From assembly GCF_018100905.1 (NCBI RefSeq), contig NZ_JAGJEG010000013.1, forward strand, positions 36,890-100,889: a DNA stretch of 64,000 bases. Reading direction: 5' to 3'. Position numbers and translations under genes: made by a program. Positions 47,722-56,859 of the stretch are shown piece after piece. The notes beneath the pieces were generated by a model, which was given only the letters and a program-made list of their open reading frames with translations, did no database searches and was not told the DNA's origin. Source of the DNA: Pseudoalteromonas sp. MMG010 (GTDB taxonomy: Bacteria > Pseudomonadota > Gammaproteobacteria > Enterobacterales > Alteromonadaceae). Each line of letters starts with the position of its first letter. Positions within the stretch are counted from its first letter, which is position 1.

Positions 47722-49272
47722 TTATTTTAAAGCGAGCTTATCTGCCTTTATGACATTTTGCGAAGTTAAAAACTGTGTAAAGCAAGGGTTATCTGTTTCA
47801 TCTTGCACGCTGTAACCTAAGCGCTTTAAATGCTCATTAAAATTATCATGTTGTTCAGGGGTAATGGCAAAACCAGCCAATACGTTGCCCATAGAACCAC
47901 CATGATTACGATAATGAAATAACGTGATATTCCAATTGCTTCCTAATGTATCTAAAAAACGTGCTAATGCACCTGGGTACTCAGGAAAGTCAAAACGTAA
48001 GAGCCTTTCTTGTAATTGCTCAGGCGCTTTGCCACCGACCATATAACGAACATGCAATTTAGCAAGCTCGTTATCTGATAGATCGCAAAATTCATAATTA
48101 TTTTCGGTTAAATCACGTTTTAATTCGTTAAGCTCTTGCTCGCCTTGTCGCAGTGCAATACCAACAAATATTTGCGCCGCACCCGGCCCCGCATAGCGAT
48201 AATTAAATTCTGTAATAGCCCGACCACCTAAAGAATGACAAAACTGTTTAAAGCTGCCTTTTTCTTCTTTAATAGTCACGGCTAATAAAGCTTCGTTTTT
48301 TTCGCCTAACGCGGTGCGCTCTGCAACATAACGTAATCGATCAAAGTTTAAATTAGCGCCCGATAATATAGCCGCTAAATTAAGCCCTTTACGACCCGAT
48401 TGCGTGCTCCACTTTTTCAATCCAGCGGTGGCAAGTGCGCCAGAGGGCTCAGCAATAGCACGAGTCGAAACAAATATATCTTGCATTGCAGCACATATTT
48501 CATCGCCAGTGACCGTGACAACTTCATCACAAAACTTTTGCGCTAAACGAAATGTTTCCTTACCAATGATTTTAACTGCAACCCCATCAGCAAAGCTCCC
48601 TACGCGTTCAAGCTCGACAGGTTCACCAGCTTTTAGTGCCGCTTGTAAACAGGCGCTTTCATCAGCCTCAACCCCAATAACTTGTATATCGGGGCGTAAC
48701 GATTTTATATATACAGCCATGCCAGCAAGTAAACCACCACCACCGACAGGAATAAACACCGCATCTAAATCATTAAGTTGCTGCATTAATTCACGGGCAA
48801 CCGTGCCCTGCCCAACAATCACATCGGGATCATCAAAAGGAGGAACAAAAACCCCATTACGCGCTTCTGTTAGTGTGAGGGCATGTGCTTTCGCTGCATC
48901 AAAATGATGACCATGCAACACCACTTCACCACCTAATGCTCGCACTGCGTTTACTTTAATTTCGGGTGTAGTAACTGGCATGACAATCGTTGCTTTATGC
49001 CCTAAATGTGATGCGCTCAGCGCCACACCTTGTGCATGGTTGCCAGCCGATGCCGTAATAACTGTCGACCCTTTAGGTAACTGATTTAATTTATGAAACG
49101 CGCCGCGTAACTTAAATGAATACACAGGTTGCTGATCTTCACGTTTTAGCCAAACTTGATTACCTAACTTAGCACTGAGATCACGCATTTCGCTGACCTC
49201 AGTCACTTTCGCCAACGGCTCCATATTGGCTTGAATAATAGCGCGAAAATAATCGAGCTCTTGAGACACCAT
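47722..49272 (-). CDS. ilvA: Threonine deaminase, biosynthetic
   Basis: 516 residues. The PLP lysine is K54 in YSFKLRGA; phosphate loop PVGGGGLLAG; then two C-terminal ACT-like regulatory domains (about 325-510, starting ALLAVTIKEEKGSFKQFC), so this is the isoleucine-inhibited long form. It deaminates threonine to 2-oxobutyrate, the entry to isoleucine. Last gene of ilvLGMDA, 2 bases after ilvD. Confidence 0.97.
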   Translation of the reverse strand: MVSQELDYFRAIIQANMEPLAKVTEVSEMRDLSAKLGNQVWLKREDQQPVYSFKLRGAFHKLNQLPKGSTVITASAGNHAQGVALSASHLGHKATIVMPVTTPEIKVNAVRALGGEVVLHGHHFDAAKAHALTLTEARNGVFVPPFDDPDVIVGQGTVARELMQQLNDLDAVFIPVGGGGLLAGMAVYIKSLRPDIQVIGVEADESACLQAALKAGEPVELERVGSFADGVAVKIIGKETFRLAQKFCDEVVTVTGDEICAAMQDIFVSTRAIAEPSGALATAGLKKWSTQSGRKGLNLAAILSGANLNFDRLRYVAERTALGEKNEALLAVTIKEEKGSFKQFCHSLGGRAITEFNYRYAGPGAAQIFVGIALRQGEQELNELKRDLTENNYEFCDLSDNELAKLHVRYMVGGKAPEQLQERLLRFDFPEYPGALARFLDTLGSNWNITLFHYRNHGGSMGNVLAGFAITPEQHDNFNEHLKRLGYSVQDETDNPCFTQFLTSQNVIKADKLALK

Positions 49273-49274
49273 AA

Positions 49275-51131
49275 TTAGCTCAACTCCTCCAGTTTAGCTA
49301 AATCTCGAACCGCGCCTTTATCTGCACTGGTTGCCAACAAGGCATACGCTTTTAATGCTGATGATACGTAACGTTCACGATCAACCGGTTTATAAGCCTG
49401 CTTACCACGTGCAAGTTGTTTTTGCTTACGGGCTTCTAGTTCTTCATCGCTCAGTGCTAATGTAATTTCGCGGGTGGCAATATCAATGATAATTTTGTCG
49501 CCATTTTCAACATACGCAATGGCACCACCGCTTGCAGCTTCTGGTGAGACATGACCAATAGATAAACCCGAGGTGCCTCCAGAGAAACGGCCATCGGTAA
49601 TCAGCGCACATTTTTCTGCAAGGCCTTTTGATTTTAAGTAACTGGTTGGATAAAGCATTTCTTGCATACCAGGACCGCCTTTAGGGCCTTCGTAACGAAT
49701 AACCACGATATCACCCGCTTTAACTTCGTCGTTTAATATGCCTTCAACAGAGTCATCTTGAGATTCGTAGACAACGGCTGTTCCTTCAAAATGAAGCATT
49801 TCATCGACAACGCCCGCACTTTTAACAATACAGCCATCAACAGCTAAATTACCCGACAACACAGCTAAGCCACCATCTTGTCTGAAGGCGTGTTCAACAC
49901 TACGAATACAACCATTTTCGCGATCGTTATCGCCCTCATCCCAACGACATTCTTGGCTCATTGCTTTTGTTGTACGAATACCTGCTGGGCCTGCACGATA
50001 AAACTTTTTCGCGGCTTCATTTTCAGGATTAGTTGCATCCCATTTTTCAACTAATTCGCCCATAGTCATACCAGCAACATGGTTTACTGATAAATCGACT
50101 AAACCCGCTTTTCCAAGCTCACGTACGATGGCCATCATGCCACCAGCACGGTGCACATCTTCAATGTGATACTCAGGTGTAGCCGGTGCTACTTTACATA
50201 AAAATGGAGTTTTACGAGATAACTCGTCAATGTGTGACATATCAAAATCAACGCCCGCTTCTTGCGCTGCTGCAAGTAAATGCAATACGGTATTTGACGA
50301 GCCCCCCATAGCGATATCAACCACCATAGAGTTCATAAAAGCAGTTTTGTTTGCAATGGCACGAGGAAGTACGTCTTTATTATCTTTTTGGTAATACTCA
50401 CGACACAAGTCAACAATACGAGCCCCGGCTTCAACATACAGTTGCTTACGGTCTTTATGAGTTGCAAGTGTAGTGCCGTTACCTGGTAAGGCTAGGCCAA
50501 TCGCTTCAAGTAAACAGTTCATCGAATTTGCAGTAAACATGCCTGAACACGAACCACACGTAGGGCATGCTGAACGTTCAACTTGTTCTGAGTCAGCATC
50601 ACTGACTGTTTCATCAGCCCCTTTGACCATGGCATCAACTAAATCAAGTTTAATGTCGATGTTAGCTAGTTTTGTTTTACCCGCTTCCATTGGGCCACCT
50701 GATACAAATATCACAGGGATATTTAATCGTAGCGCTGCTAACATCATACCTGGTGTGATTTTGTCACAGTTAGAAATACAGATCATCGCATCGGCACAGT
50801 GGCCATTAACCATATACTCAACAGAGTCAGCGATTAAATCGCGTGAAGGCAATGAATACAGCATACCGCCGTGTCCCATGGCAATACCATCATCAATCGC
50901 AATAGTATTAAACTCTTTTGGTACGCCGCCTGCTTGAGTAATCGTTTCAGCCATTAATTCGCTAAGTTGATTTAGGTGAACATGCCCTGGTACAAACTGC
51001 GTAAACGAGTTAACTACAGCAATAATTGGTTTACCAAAGTCGGTGTCGGTCATACCGGTTGCACGCCATAATGCACGAGCACCCGCGCGTTTACGTCCTT
51101 CAGTGGTGGTTGCACTTCTTAATTTAGCCAT
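49275..51131 (-). CDS. ilvD: Dihydroxy-acid dehydratase
   Basis: 618 residues. ILVD/EDD signatures CDKITPGM (about residue 122) and [19 protein letters not shown] (about 190) with the cluster cysteines, and the C-terminal [17 protein letters not shown]. It is the Fe-S enzyme for the third common step of valine and isoleucine synthesis. It follows ilvM by 104 bases; no ilvE lies between them, unlike E. coli. Confidence 0.97.
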   Translation of the reverse strand: MAKLRSATTTEGRKRAGARALWRATGMTDTDFGKPIIAVVNSFTQFVPGHVHLNQLSELMAETITQAGGVPKEFNTIAIDDGIAMGHGGMLYSLPSRDLIADSVEYMVNGHCADAMICISNCDKITPGMMLAALRLNIPVIFVSGGPMEAGKTKLANIDIKLDLVDAMVKGADETVSDADSEQVERSACPTCGSCSGMFTANSMNCLLEAIGLALPGNGTTLATHKDRKQLYVEAGARIVDLCREYYQKDNKDVLPRAIANKTAFMNSMVVDIAMGGSSNTVLHLLAAAQEAGVDFDMSHIDELSRKTPFLCKVAPATPEYHIEDVHRAGGMMAIVRELGKAGLVDLSVNHVAGMTMGELVEKWDATNPENEAAKKFYRAGPAGIRTTKAMSQECRWDEGDNDRENGCIRSVEHAFRQDGGLAVLSGNLAVDGCIVKSAGVVDEMLHFEGTAVVYESQDDSVEGILNDEVKAGDIVVIRYEGPKGGPGMQEMLYPTSYLKSKGLAEKCALITDGRFSGGTSGLSIGHVSPEAASGGAIAYVENGDKIIIDIATREITLALSDEELEARKQKQLARGKQAYKPVDRERYVSSALKAYALLATSADKGAVRDLAKLEELS

Positions 51132-51235
51132 AGTTACCTCAATGTTTTGCTGTTATGAAAACAGCATTCCTCATTCAAAAAATTATTTGCGAGGCGACTT
51201 ACCTCAGCATTAAATACTATTTATGCACTGTATCG

Positions 51236-51484
51236 TTATATTGCTACAGCTGTATGTTGTTTGTCATTCACTATTACATCTTTTACATCGATTAACTTTG
51301 ATAATTGTGTCGTTAATAAGTAAATGGGTTTGTCACTATCAACACTCATCTCGACATGATATTGATCATTAACCATTGTTAATTGCAAATTATGTAGCTC
51401 AAAACCACGATGACGAACTACACGTAAAAACCTTTCTATTGCAATACTTTGGCTTTTTAAGGCAATTGTTAAATTATGTTTCAT
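51236..51484 (-). CDS. ilvM: Acetolactate synthase II small subunit
   Basis: 82 residues, a single ACT domain (LTIALKSQSIAIERFLRVVRHRGFELHNLQLT). It stabilises and regulates the IlvG catalytic subunit. Its ATG overlaps the ilvG stop by one base, so translation is coupled. Short length is normal for IlvM. Confidence 0.93.
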   Translation of the reverse strand: MKHNLTIALKSQSIAIERFLRVVRHRGFELHNLQLTMVNDQYHVEMSVDSDKPIYLLTTQLSKLIDVKDVIVNDKQHTAVAI

Positions 51485-53130
51485 TACGCTTTCTCCGTCA
51501 TCATTTCATCGTTTGCAGCACCTGGCGGTACTAGCGGCCATACATTTTCTTTATCATCAATACAGGCATGTAGAATATACGGCCCTTCACTGTTAACCAA
51601 GGCAGTAATTGCATCATCAACTTCCGTTGCTTTAGTGATTGTTTGGCCTGGTATACCAAAAACGCCAGCTAATTGCACAAAATCAGGGTTATCAGATAAA
51701 TTAGTTTCACTGTAGCGGCCATCAAAAAATAACTCTTGCCACTGACGAACCATCCCTAAACGCTGATTATCTAAAATCAGTATTTTTACTGGTAAGTTAT
51801 TGCGACGAATTGTAGCTAGCTCTTGTATGTTCATCATAATAGAGCCATCACCCGATACCGTAATAACAAAGTCATTAGGGCGAGCTACTTGAGCGCCAAT
51901 TGCGGCAGGTAAACCAAAGCCCATAGTACCGGCACCACCACTGCTTAAGTGATTACTAGGGTGATTAAATTTCATATGCTGGGCTACCCACATTTGATGC
52001 TGCCCGACATCGCAACACACAACACCCGTTTGTGGCATACGTTGGCTTAGTTGATTTAATAAATACGGGGCAAATACTTTTTCACCCGGGTAATCATAGC
52101 GCCATGCATGCTTTAACATCATTGCTTTATTATGCTCACGCCATTGCGTTGGAGTTAACACTCCATCAAGTGCCGGTAATGATGTTTTTAAATCGGCAAT
52201 TAACGATGCTTGTGCTGATTTTCGTTTGCCTACTTCGGCCGCATCGATATCTAAATGGATAATTTTTGCTTTTGCCGCAAACTTAGCTAAATTCCCCGTC
52301 ACGCGGTCATCAAAGCGAGCACCAATGCACACTAATACGTCACATTCTTGCACCGCAATATTGGCAGCTTGCCCGCCATGCATGCCTAACATACCTAAAT
52401 CGTATTCGTATTGTGGCATCACACTGCCTAGTGCTTTTAAAGTAGATACAGCCGGCATTTGTGTTTTTGTTAAAAATTGCATTAATTCATTTTGTGCATT
52501 GGCAGCCTGTACGCCACCACCGATGTACGCCACGGGCTGTTTAGCATCATGTAATAGTTGATTTGCTATTGCGACTTGAGCCAAATCAAGCTCAGGTAAA
52601 TATTCATCGGCTGCTAACCACGGTTTAAATGGCACTTGTGCCATTTGAATATCTTTTGGAATATCGACTAGCACCGGGCCTGGACGACCGCTTTGAGCTA
52701 AATGCATCGCTTCTTGTAGTATTTCGGCTAAATCTTCAGCGCGTTCAACCATATAACTGTGTTTGGTGCATGATAACGACATACCTAATACATCAACTTC
52801 TTGAAAGGCATCAGATCCAATTGCCGCAGTCGGCACTTGCCCTGTAATAGCTAACAACGGCACCGAGTCCATCATCGCATCGGCAAGTGCTGTAATTAAG
52901 TTAGTCGCACCGGGACCTGAAGTAGCAAAACACACGCCAAGCTTACCGGTACTGCGTGCGAAACCAACAGCAGCAAAACCAGCACCTTGTTCATGACGAG
53001 TAAGATAATGTTTCACAGGGGCACCATATAGCGCATCATAAATAGGCATAATTGCACCACCTGGGTAGCCAAATACTTCATTTACGCCGTGCTTAGCTAA
53101 TAAGTCTATTGTTAACTCTGCGCCCGTCAT
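51484..53130 (-). CDS. ilvG: Acetolactate synthase II large subunit
   Basis: 548 residues, intact, without the frameshift known in E. coli K-12. TPP enzyme: GVNEVFGYPGGAIMPIYDAL with the catalytic Glu pattern in HEQGAGFAAVGFAR, a central FAD-binding domain, and the TPP motif VSGDGSIMMNIQELATIRRNNLPVKILILDNQ. It condenses pyruvate with pyruvate or 2-oxobutyrate. First structural gene after the leader. Confidence 0.97.
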   Translation of the reverse strand: MTGAELTIDLLAKHGVNEVFGYPGGAIMPIYDALYGAPVKHYLTRHEQGAGFAAVGFARSTGKLGVCFATSGPGATNLITALADAMMDSVPLLAITGQVPTAAIGSDAFQEVDVLGMSLSCTKHSYMVERAEDLAEILQEAMHLAQSGRPGPVLVDIPKDIQMAQVPFKPWLAADEYLPELDLAQVAIANQLLHDAKQPVAYIGGGVQAANAQNELMQFLTKTQMPAVSTLKALGSVMPQYEYDLGMLGMHGGQAANIAVQECDVLVCIGARFDDRVTGNLAKFAAKAKIIHLDIDAAEVGKRKSAQASLIADLKTSLPALDGVLTPTQWREHNKAMMLKHAWRYDYPGEKVFAPYLLNQLSQRMPQTGVVCCDVGQHQMWVAQHMKFNHPSNHLSSGGAGTMGFGLPAAIGAQVARPNDFVITVSGDGSIMMNIQELATIRRNNLPVKILILDNQRLGMVRQWQELFFDGRYSETNLSDNPDFVQLAGVFGIPGQTITKATEVDDAITALVNSEGPYILHACIDDKENVWPLVPPGAANDEMMTEKA

Positions 53131-53184
53131 GTGTAACCCCTTATTCGTGTGTAATAACCTATTACATTATTTGTATCTTAAACT

Positions 53185-53218
53185 AAAAAACCCTCCGAAC
53201 TTGTGAGTGCGGAGGGCT
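53185..53218 (-). terminator. ilv attenuator terminator
   Basis: On the minus strand CCCTCCG (53216-53210) pairs with CGGAGGG (53197-53191), followed by TTTTTT (53190-53185). It lies between the leader peptide and ilvG. Ribosome stalling in the leader would prevent its formation. Confidence 0.9.
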
Positions 53219-53243
53219 TTTAAATGCTTGAAACTTTATAGCA

Positions 53244-53312
53244 CTACAAGGCCCCCGCGGTAATAATTACCACGATAATAATCAGGACTAGGTTTAGTGC
53301 ATTTGCAAGCAT
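53244..53312 (-). CDS. ilvL: ilv operon leader peptide
   Basis: A 22-codon frame from the ATG at 53312 to the TAG at 53244. 13 of 22 residues are Leu, Val or Ile, including the run LVLIIIVVII. This is the attenuation design of ilvGMEDA leaders: scarce branched-chain aminoacyl-tRNA stalls the ribosome and lets transcription pass the terminator at 53185-53218. Too short for normal gene callers. Confidence 0.92.
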   Translation of the reverse strand: MLANALNLVLIIIVVIITAGAL

Positions 53313-53371
53313 GTCATTTACCAAATTTGTTTATATTGCAGCAAAAATTAACTTTTTGCTTTGTTAGTCTC

Positions 53372-53400
53372 TTTTTACAGCCCTACAGCCTTTAAGTCAA
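53372..53400 (-). promoter_or_regulatory. Predicted ilv promoter
   Basis: Minus-strand TTGACT (53400-53395) and TAAAAA (53377-53372) are 17 bases apart, giving a start near 53365 and about 53 bases of leader before ilvL. The remaining noncoding stretch 53401-53715 is AT-rich; I see no other gene in it. Confidence 0.55.
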
Positions 53401-53715
53401 CACCTAACTTAATCCAAAAAAAACACTTAAAATGAAATTACATGATTTAATAATTCAACATAATTACATATAGAGAAAAAATCATGCGCAAAATATAATT
53501 TTTAATATTTGCTATCTATTTATTTCACTCCCTTTAACTTGGGTGTTCTTTATAAATCTCATTAGTTATCATTATATTTAATATGTTTTAAAAAAAATAT
53601 TAACCTTTAAGACTTCAGCCTCTTTTTGCAAATTTTTACTGCTAACAATAAAACATGGCGAAAAATTAAAATTTAGGTAGCATTTGGGTTACGCTTTTTT
53701 ATTTAGGATCATGTC

Positions 53716-54594
53716 ATGCACGCTTTACAACGCTTTAATTACATTTTAATTGTATTTTTTATACTTATTTTTAGTACGAACAGCCATGCTGCACCCGCTT
53801 TATTTAAAGTTGAAAAAAATGGTATGCAGTCGTATTTATTTGGCACTGTGCATGTAGGTAATGCCAGTATGGAAGGCTTACCCGAGAACGTTAAACACGC
53901 AATTACAGCCAGTGAAGAAGTGATTGTAGAGGTTGATATAACAAAACTAACGCCACTACAAATGCAGCAACGTTCTATGCCTTATATGCTACTGAGCCCT
54001 GGTAAAAGTTTAAAAACAGAGTTAAGCCCTGAAAACTACGCTAAATTATCAAATTACTTTGCTAAAAAGAATATTAATATTGCGATGTTTAACAGCTTAA
54101 AGCCATGGGCTGTGATGATGACGATGCTACAAATTGAGTTTCAAAATGCAGGTTACTCTGATCAGCTAGGAATTGATAAACAAATACTTGCCTTTGCCAA
54201 AGATAAAAACAAGCCGATTGGCGAGTTAGAAACTTTTGAAGTACAAATGCAAATGTTTGATCAACTCACCACGTTAAATAACCAAATGATTGAAGAAACA
54301 TTTGAGCAGTTAAACGATATACAAACTTACTTTTTAGATTTAGTGACGGCTTGGAAAAAAGGTGACATGGCGACTCTTAGCCATTATTACAATAAAACGT
54401 TTGATAACGATCAATATGGCCAAATGAGTGAGCAAGTGATGCTGATTAATCGTAATAATAAATGGGTCGAGGCGCTTTCTGAACGCTTGACTAAAGCGCG
54501 TTTGTTTATTGCAGTCGGCGCATTACACCTACCTCAGAAGCATGGTTTAATTAAACAGTTACAAGCCAATGGCTTTAATGTGACTCGTTTATAG
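53716..54594 (+). CDS. TraB/GumN-family protein
   Basis: 292 residues. Signal peptide about 1-25 (ILIVFFILIFSTNSHA). The TraB/GumN (PF01963) pattern is clear: LFKVEKNGMQSYLFGTVHVG (GTVH), YSDQLGIDKQILAFAKDKNKPIGELE, and the C-terminal RLTKARLFIAVGALHLPQKHGLI (GALHLPG-like). Secreted members are related to the Tiki metalloprotease fold; the bacterial role is unknown. It has no close partner on this strand. Confidence 0.88.
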   Translation: MHALQRFNYILIVFFILIFSTNSHAAPALFKVEKNGMQSYLFGTVHVGNASMEGLPENVKHAITASEEVIVEVDITKLTPLQMQQRSMPYMLLSPGKSLKTELSPENYAKLSNYFAKKNINIAMFNSLKPWAVMMTMLQIEFQNAGYSDQLGIDKQILAFAKDKNKPIGELETFEVQMQMFDQLTTLNNQMIEETFEQLNDIQTYFLDLVTAWKKGDMATLSHYYNKTFDNDQYGQMSEQVMLINRNNKWVEALSERLTKARLFIAVGALHLPQKHGLIKQLQANGFNVTRL

Positions 54595-54677
54595 CATAAG
54601 CCCGAATGAAAGTTATGTGAGTTATTTTAGCAAACGCTTTGCGCTATTTTATTTAAACACATTGCAATCTATAAAAA

Positions 54678-55370
54678 TTAATACGTCCCAGCCCAAGTAA
54701 TAATATGATTAGCCAGCTCTGCTGGCTTTTCTAATGGCAACATATGCCCCCTTCCTGTGGTACTGCTAATTGTTAATTGCTTTTTTAAGTGAAGTTGCTT
54801 AAACCAACTAGCATTCACTAAAGGATCATGTTCGCTATAATAAAACCACATAGGTATAGAAAGGGTGTTTAACTGCTCAGCTAAATCTTTTCTGTCGCTA
54901 GTATGTTGGTACTGACTCAATAACTCGCTTTCACCTTGCTGACGTATCATTTGCATGACTAAATCAACTTGCTGTTTATTATCTGCAGGTTTATCAAACA
55001 ACCTATTAACCTGCTGTTCCTTGAGCTTTAACCCCCCTCCTTTAGCTATAAACTTAACGGCAGCTTCTCGCTTTTTAATTTCAAAAGATGGTAATAATGT
55101 AGAGCTATTAGCAATAATGAATAATGCGCGTACATGTTTTGGGAACTTTGCCGCAAAATAGGTCGCAATATAGCCGCCCAGAGAAAACCCTATTAAGTTA
55201 ATTTTATCATCGCCAAGGGTATCATTATAAAAATCAGCTAATTCATCCATGCTTTTACCGGTTGGAATAGTTAAGTAAATTAGCTCAAAGCCATTTTCTA
55301 ATAACGGGGATAACGCACTCCAAAGCAGTTTATTACACAAAGTACCGGGCAATAAATAAAGTGTTTTAAT
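54678..55370 (-). CDS. Small alpha/beta hydrolase, probably starting at ATT
   Basis: 230 residues from an ATT at 55370: AAGG lies 9 bases upstream and the frame then reads KTLYLLPGTLCN, the normal first strand and oxyanion turn of the fold. The nearest usual start, TTG at 55352, has no ribosome binding site and would cut that strand. Nucleophile elbow GFSLGGY, Asp in SEHDPLV, His in GRGHMLP. BioH/MenH-like size; substrate unknown. It follows the ModF-like gene on the same strand. Confidence 0.72.
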   Translation of the reverse strand: MKTLYLLPGTLCNKLLWSALSPLLENGFELIYLTIPTGKSMDELADFYNDTLGDDKINLIGFSLGGYIATYFAAKFPKHVRALFIIANSSTLLPSFEIKKREAAVKFIAKGGGLKLKEQQVNRLFDKPADNKQQVDLVMQMIRQQGESELLSQYQHTSDRKDLAEQLNTLSIPMWFYYSEHDPLVNASWFKQLHLKKQLTISSTTGRGHMLPLEKPAELANHIITWAGTY

Positions 55371-55422
55371 CGCGAATATCCTTGTTTATTTACGCGTAAA
55401 CATAATTTAAAAATGACATTTA

Positions 55423-56859
55423 TTAATAATCATTCATTGATAGGTAGTGTTCTATACCCGTTATTTTATCTTCGCTATGATGGTTTACATACACCACAGT
55501 ACTACTTTTAGCAGCGCATATTTTTTCTATTAATAATAAAACGCGTTGTCGATTGGGCTCGTCTAAACCAAGGCAAGGTTCATCTAAAATAAGTAAAGTT
55601 GGATGCTTTACCATAGCCCGAGCAATTAATAGCATTCGTTGATCGCCATACGAAAGCTGCGTAAATGAAATATTTTGCTTGTCGGCTAAGCCAAGTAAAG
55701 CCAGCCATTTTTTTGCCACGACAATGTGCTCATCTGTGGGTTTTTGATATAAGCCAATGCTATCGAAAAACCCCGAAATAATAGTATTTAAAGCAGACAC
55801 ACTCACTCGATAATCCATGTGCAATGCATTTGAAATATAACCAATATGTTGCTTAATATCCCAAATACTCTCACCACTACCACGCTGAAAGCCAAATACG
55901 TTTATATCATTGCTGTAGCACTGTGGGTTATCGCCGGTAATAAGGTTGAGTAAACATGTTTTTCCCGACCCATTACTACCGGTTAATTGCCAATGTTGAT
56001 GTTTGTTTATTTGCCAGTTTAAATTCGAAAAAATAACCCTATCTGCATAGGTAACTTTAGCTTCTTTAAGGGTGACTAATGGACTCACAACATTTTTCTG
56101 AGTGATAACCTGATTAGAGTTCGGGGGTGGGATAACTAATGGGGTACGCTCTAAGTGTAATAATTTTAATAAATCATCACGCTGCTCTGCATTTGGGGTT
56201 GCAATAGTATGTTGTAGCTCACCTTTATTAACATACCCATAGTGACTAACAAAATGCGGCGTTTCGCCGTACCTATTTAATACAAAAACAAACGTAACTT
56301 GGTTCTTCAACGTTTGCAGTAACGCATGTAATGTTTTAACCATCTCTGTATCTAAGCCATCAAATGGCTCATCTAAAACTAATAGTTCGGGGCGGCTGCT
56401 AATCGCTTTAATCAGTAAAAGTTTACGTGTTTCGCCAGTTGATAAATCTCTAAAATAACGTTGTAGTAAATGTTCAAAGTTAAACAAATTTATTAATGAC
56501 TTACTTAGGGAAATATCAATATTATTTGGGGTTGAGCTATATAAAAAATCACAGTTTAATGTTGGACTTTCTTTGTCTAGCTCTTCTTTAAGCATTTGTT
56601 TTTGTATATCGCTGGAGACGATTTCGATGTGATTAAAAGTGCTATAAAACTCCCCACTTTCAGATTTTGCAGCCCCAGTAAGTGCAAAGCTTAATGCAGA
56701 TTTACCCGCTCCATTTGCACCTAATAATAGCCAATGCTCACCTTCATTTACCTGCCAAGTAAGATTATGTATTGGATAAAGTGAGTGTTTTTTTTCTGCT
56801 AAATACCCATTAAACCCTGTGAACTTTATAAACTTCACATCCCCCCCTTTATTATTCAT
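55423..56859 (-). CDS. ModF-like twin ATP-binding ABC protein
   Basis: 478 residues with two complete ABC ATPase domains and no membrane segments. Domain 1: Walker A GANGAGKSAL (about residue 43), signature LSTGETRKLLL, Walker B LLVLDEPFDGL. Domain 2: GSNGSGKTCL (about residue 295), signature LSYGDQRMLLIARAM, LLILDEPCLGLDEP. Size and order resemble ModF (PhrA) of E. coli, but no molybdate genes are near. It overlaps the sensor-kinase stop by 8 bases. Confidence 0.85.
   Translation of the reverse strand: MNNKGGDVKFIKFTGFNGYLAEKKHSLYPIHNLTWQVNEGEHWLLLGANGAGKSALSFALTGAAKSESGEFYSTFNHIEIVSSDIQKQMLKEELDKESPTLNCDFLYSSTPNNIDISLSKSLINLFNFEHLLQRYFRDLSTGETRKLLLIKAISSRPELLVLDEPFDGLDTEMVKTLHALLQTLKNQVTFVFVLNRYGETPHFVSHYGYVNKGELQHTIATPNAEQRDDLLKLLHLERTPLVIPPPNSNQVITQKNVVSPLVTLKEAKVTYADRVIFSNLNWQINKHQHWQLTGSNGSGKTCLLNLITGDNPQCYSNDINVFGFQRGSGESIWDIKQHIGYISNALHMDYRVSVSALNTIISGFFDSIGLYQKPTDEHIVVAKKWLALLGLADKQNISFTQLSYGDQRMLLIARAMVKHPTLLILDEPCLGLDEPNRQRVLLLIEKICAAKSSTVVYVNHHSEDKITGIEHYLSMNDY

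Noticed and set aside
48404..48907. 167-codon plus-strand frame
   Set aside because: Antisense shadow of ilvA; Ser/Ala/Pro-rich product typical of a complementary frame.
50473..50937. 154-codon plus-strand frame
   Set aside because: Antisense shadow of ilvD, no start signals.
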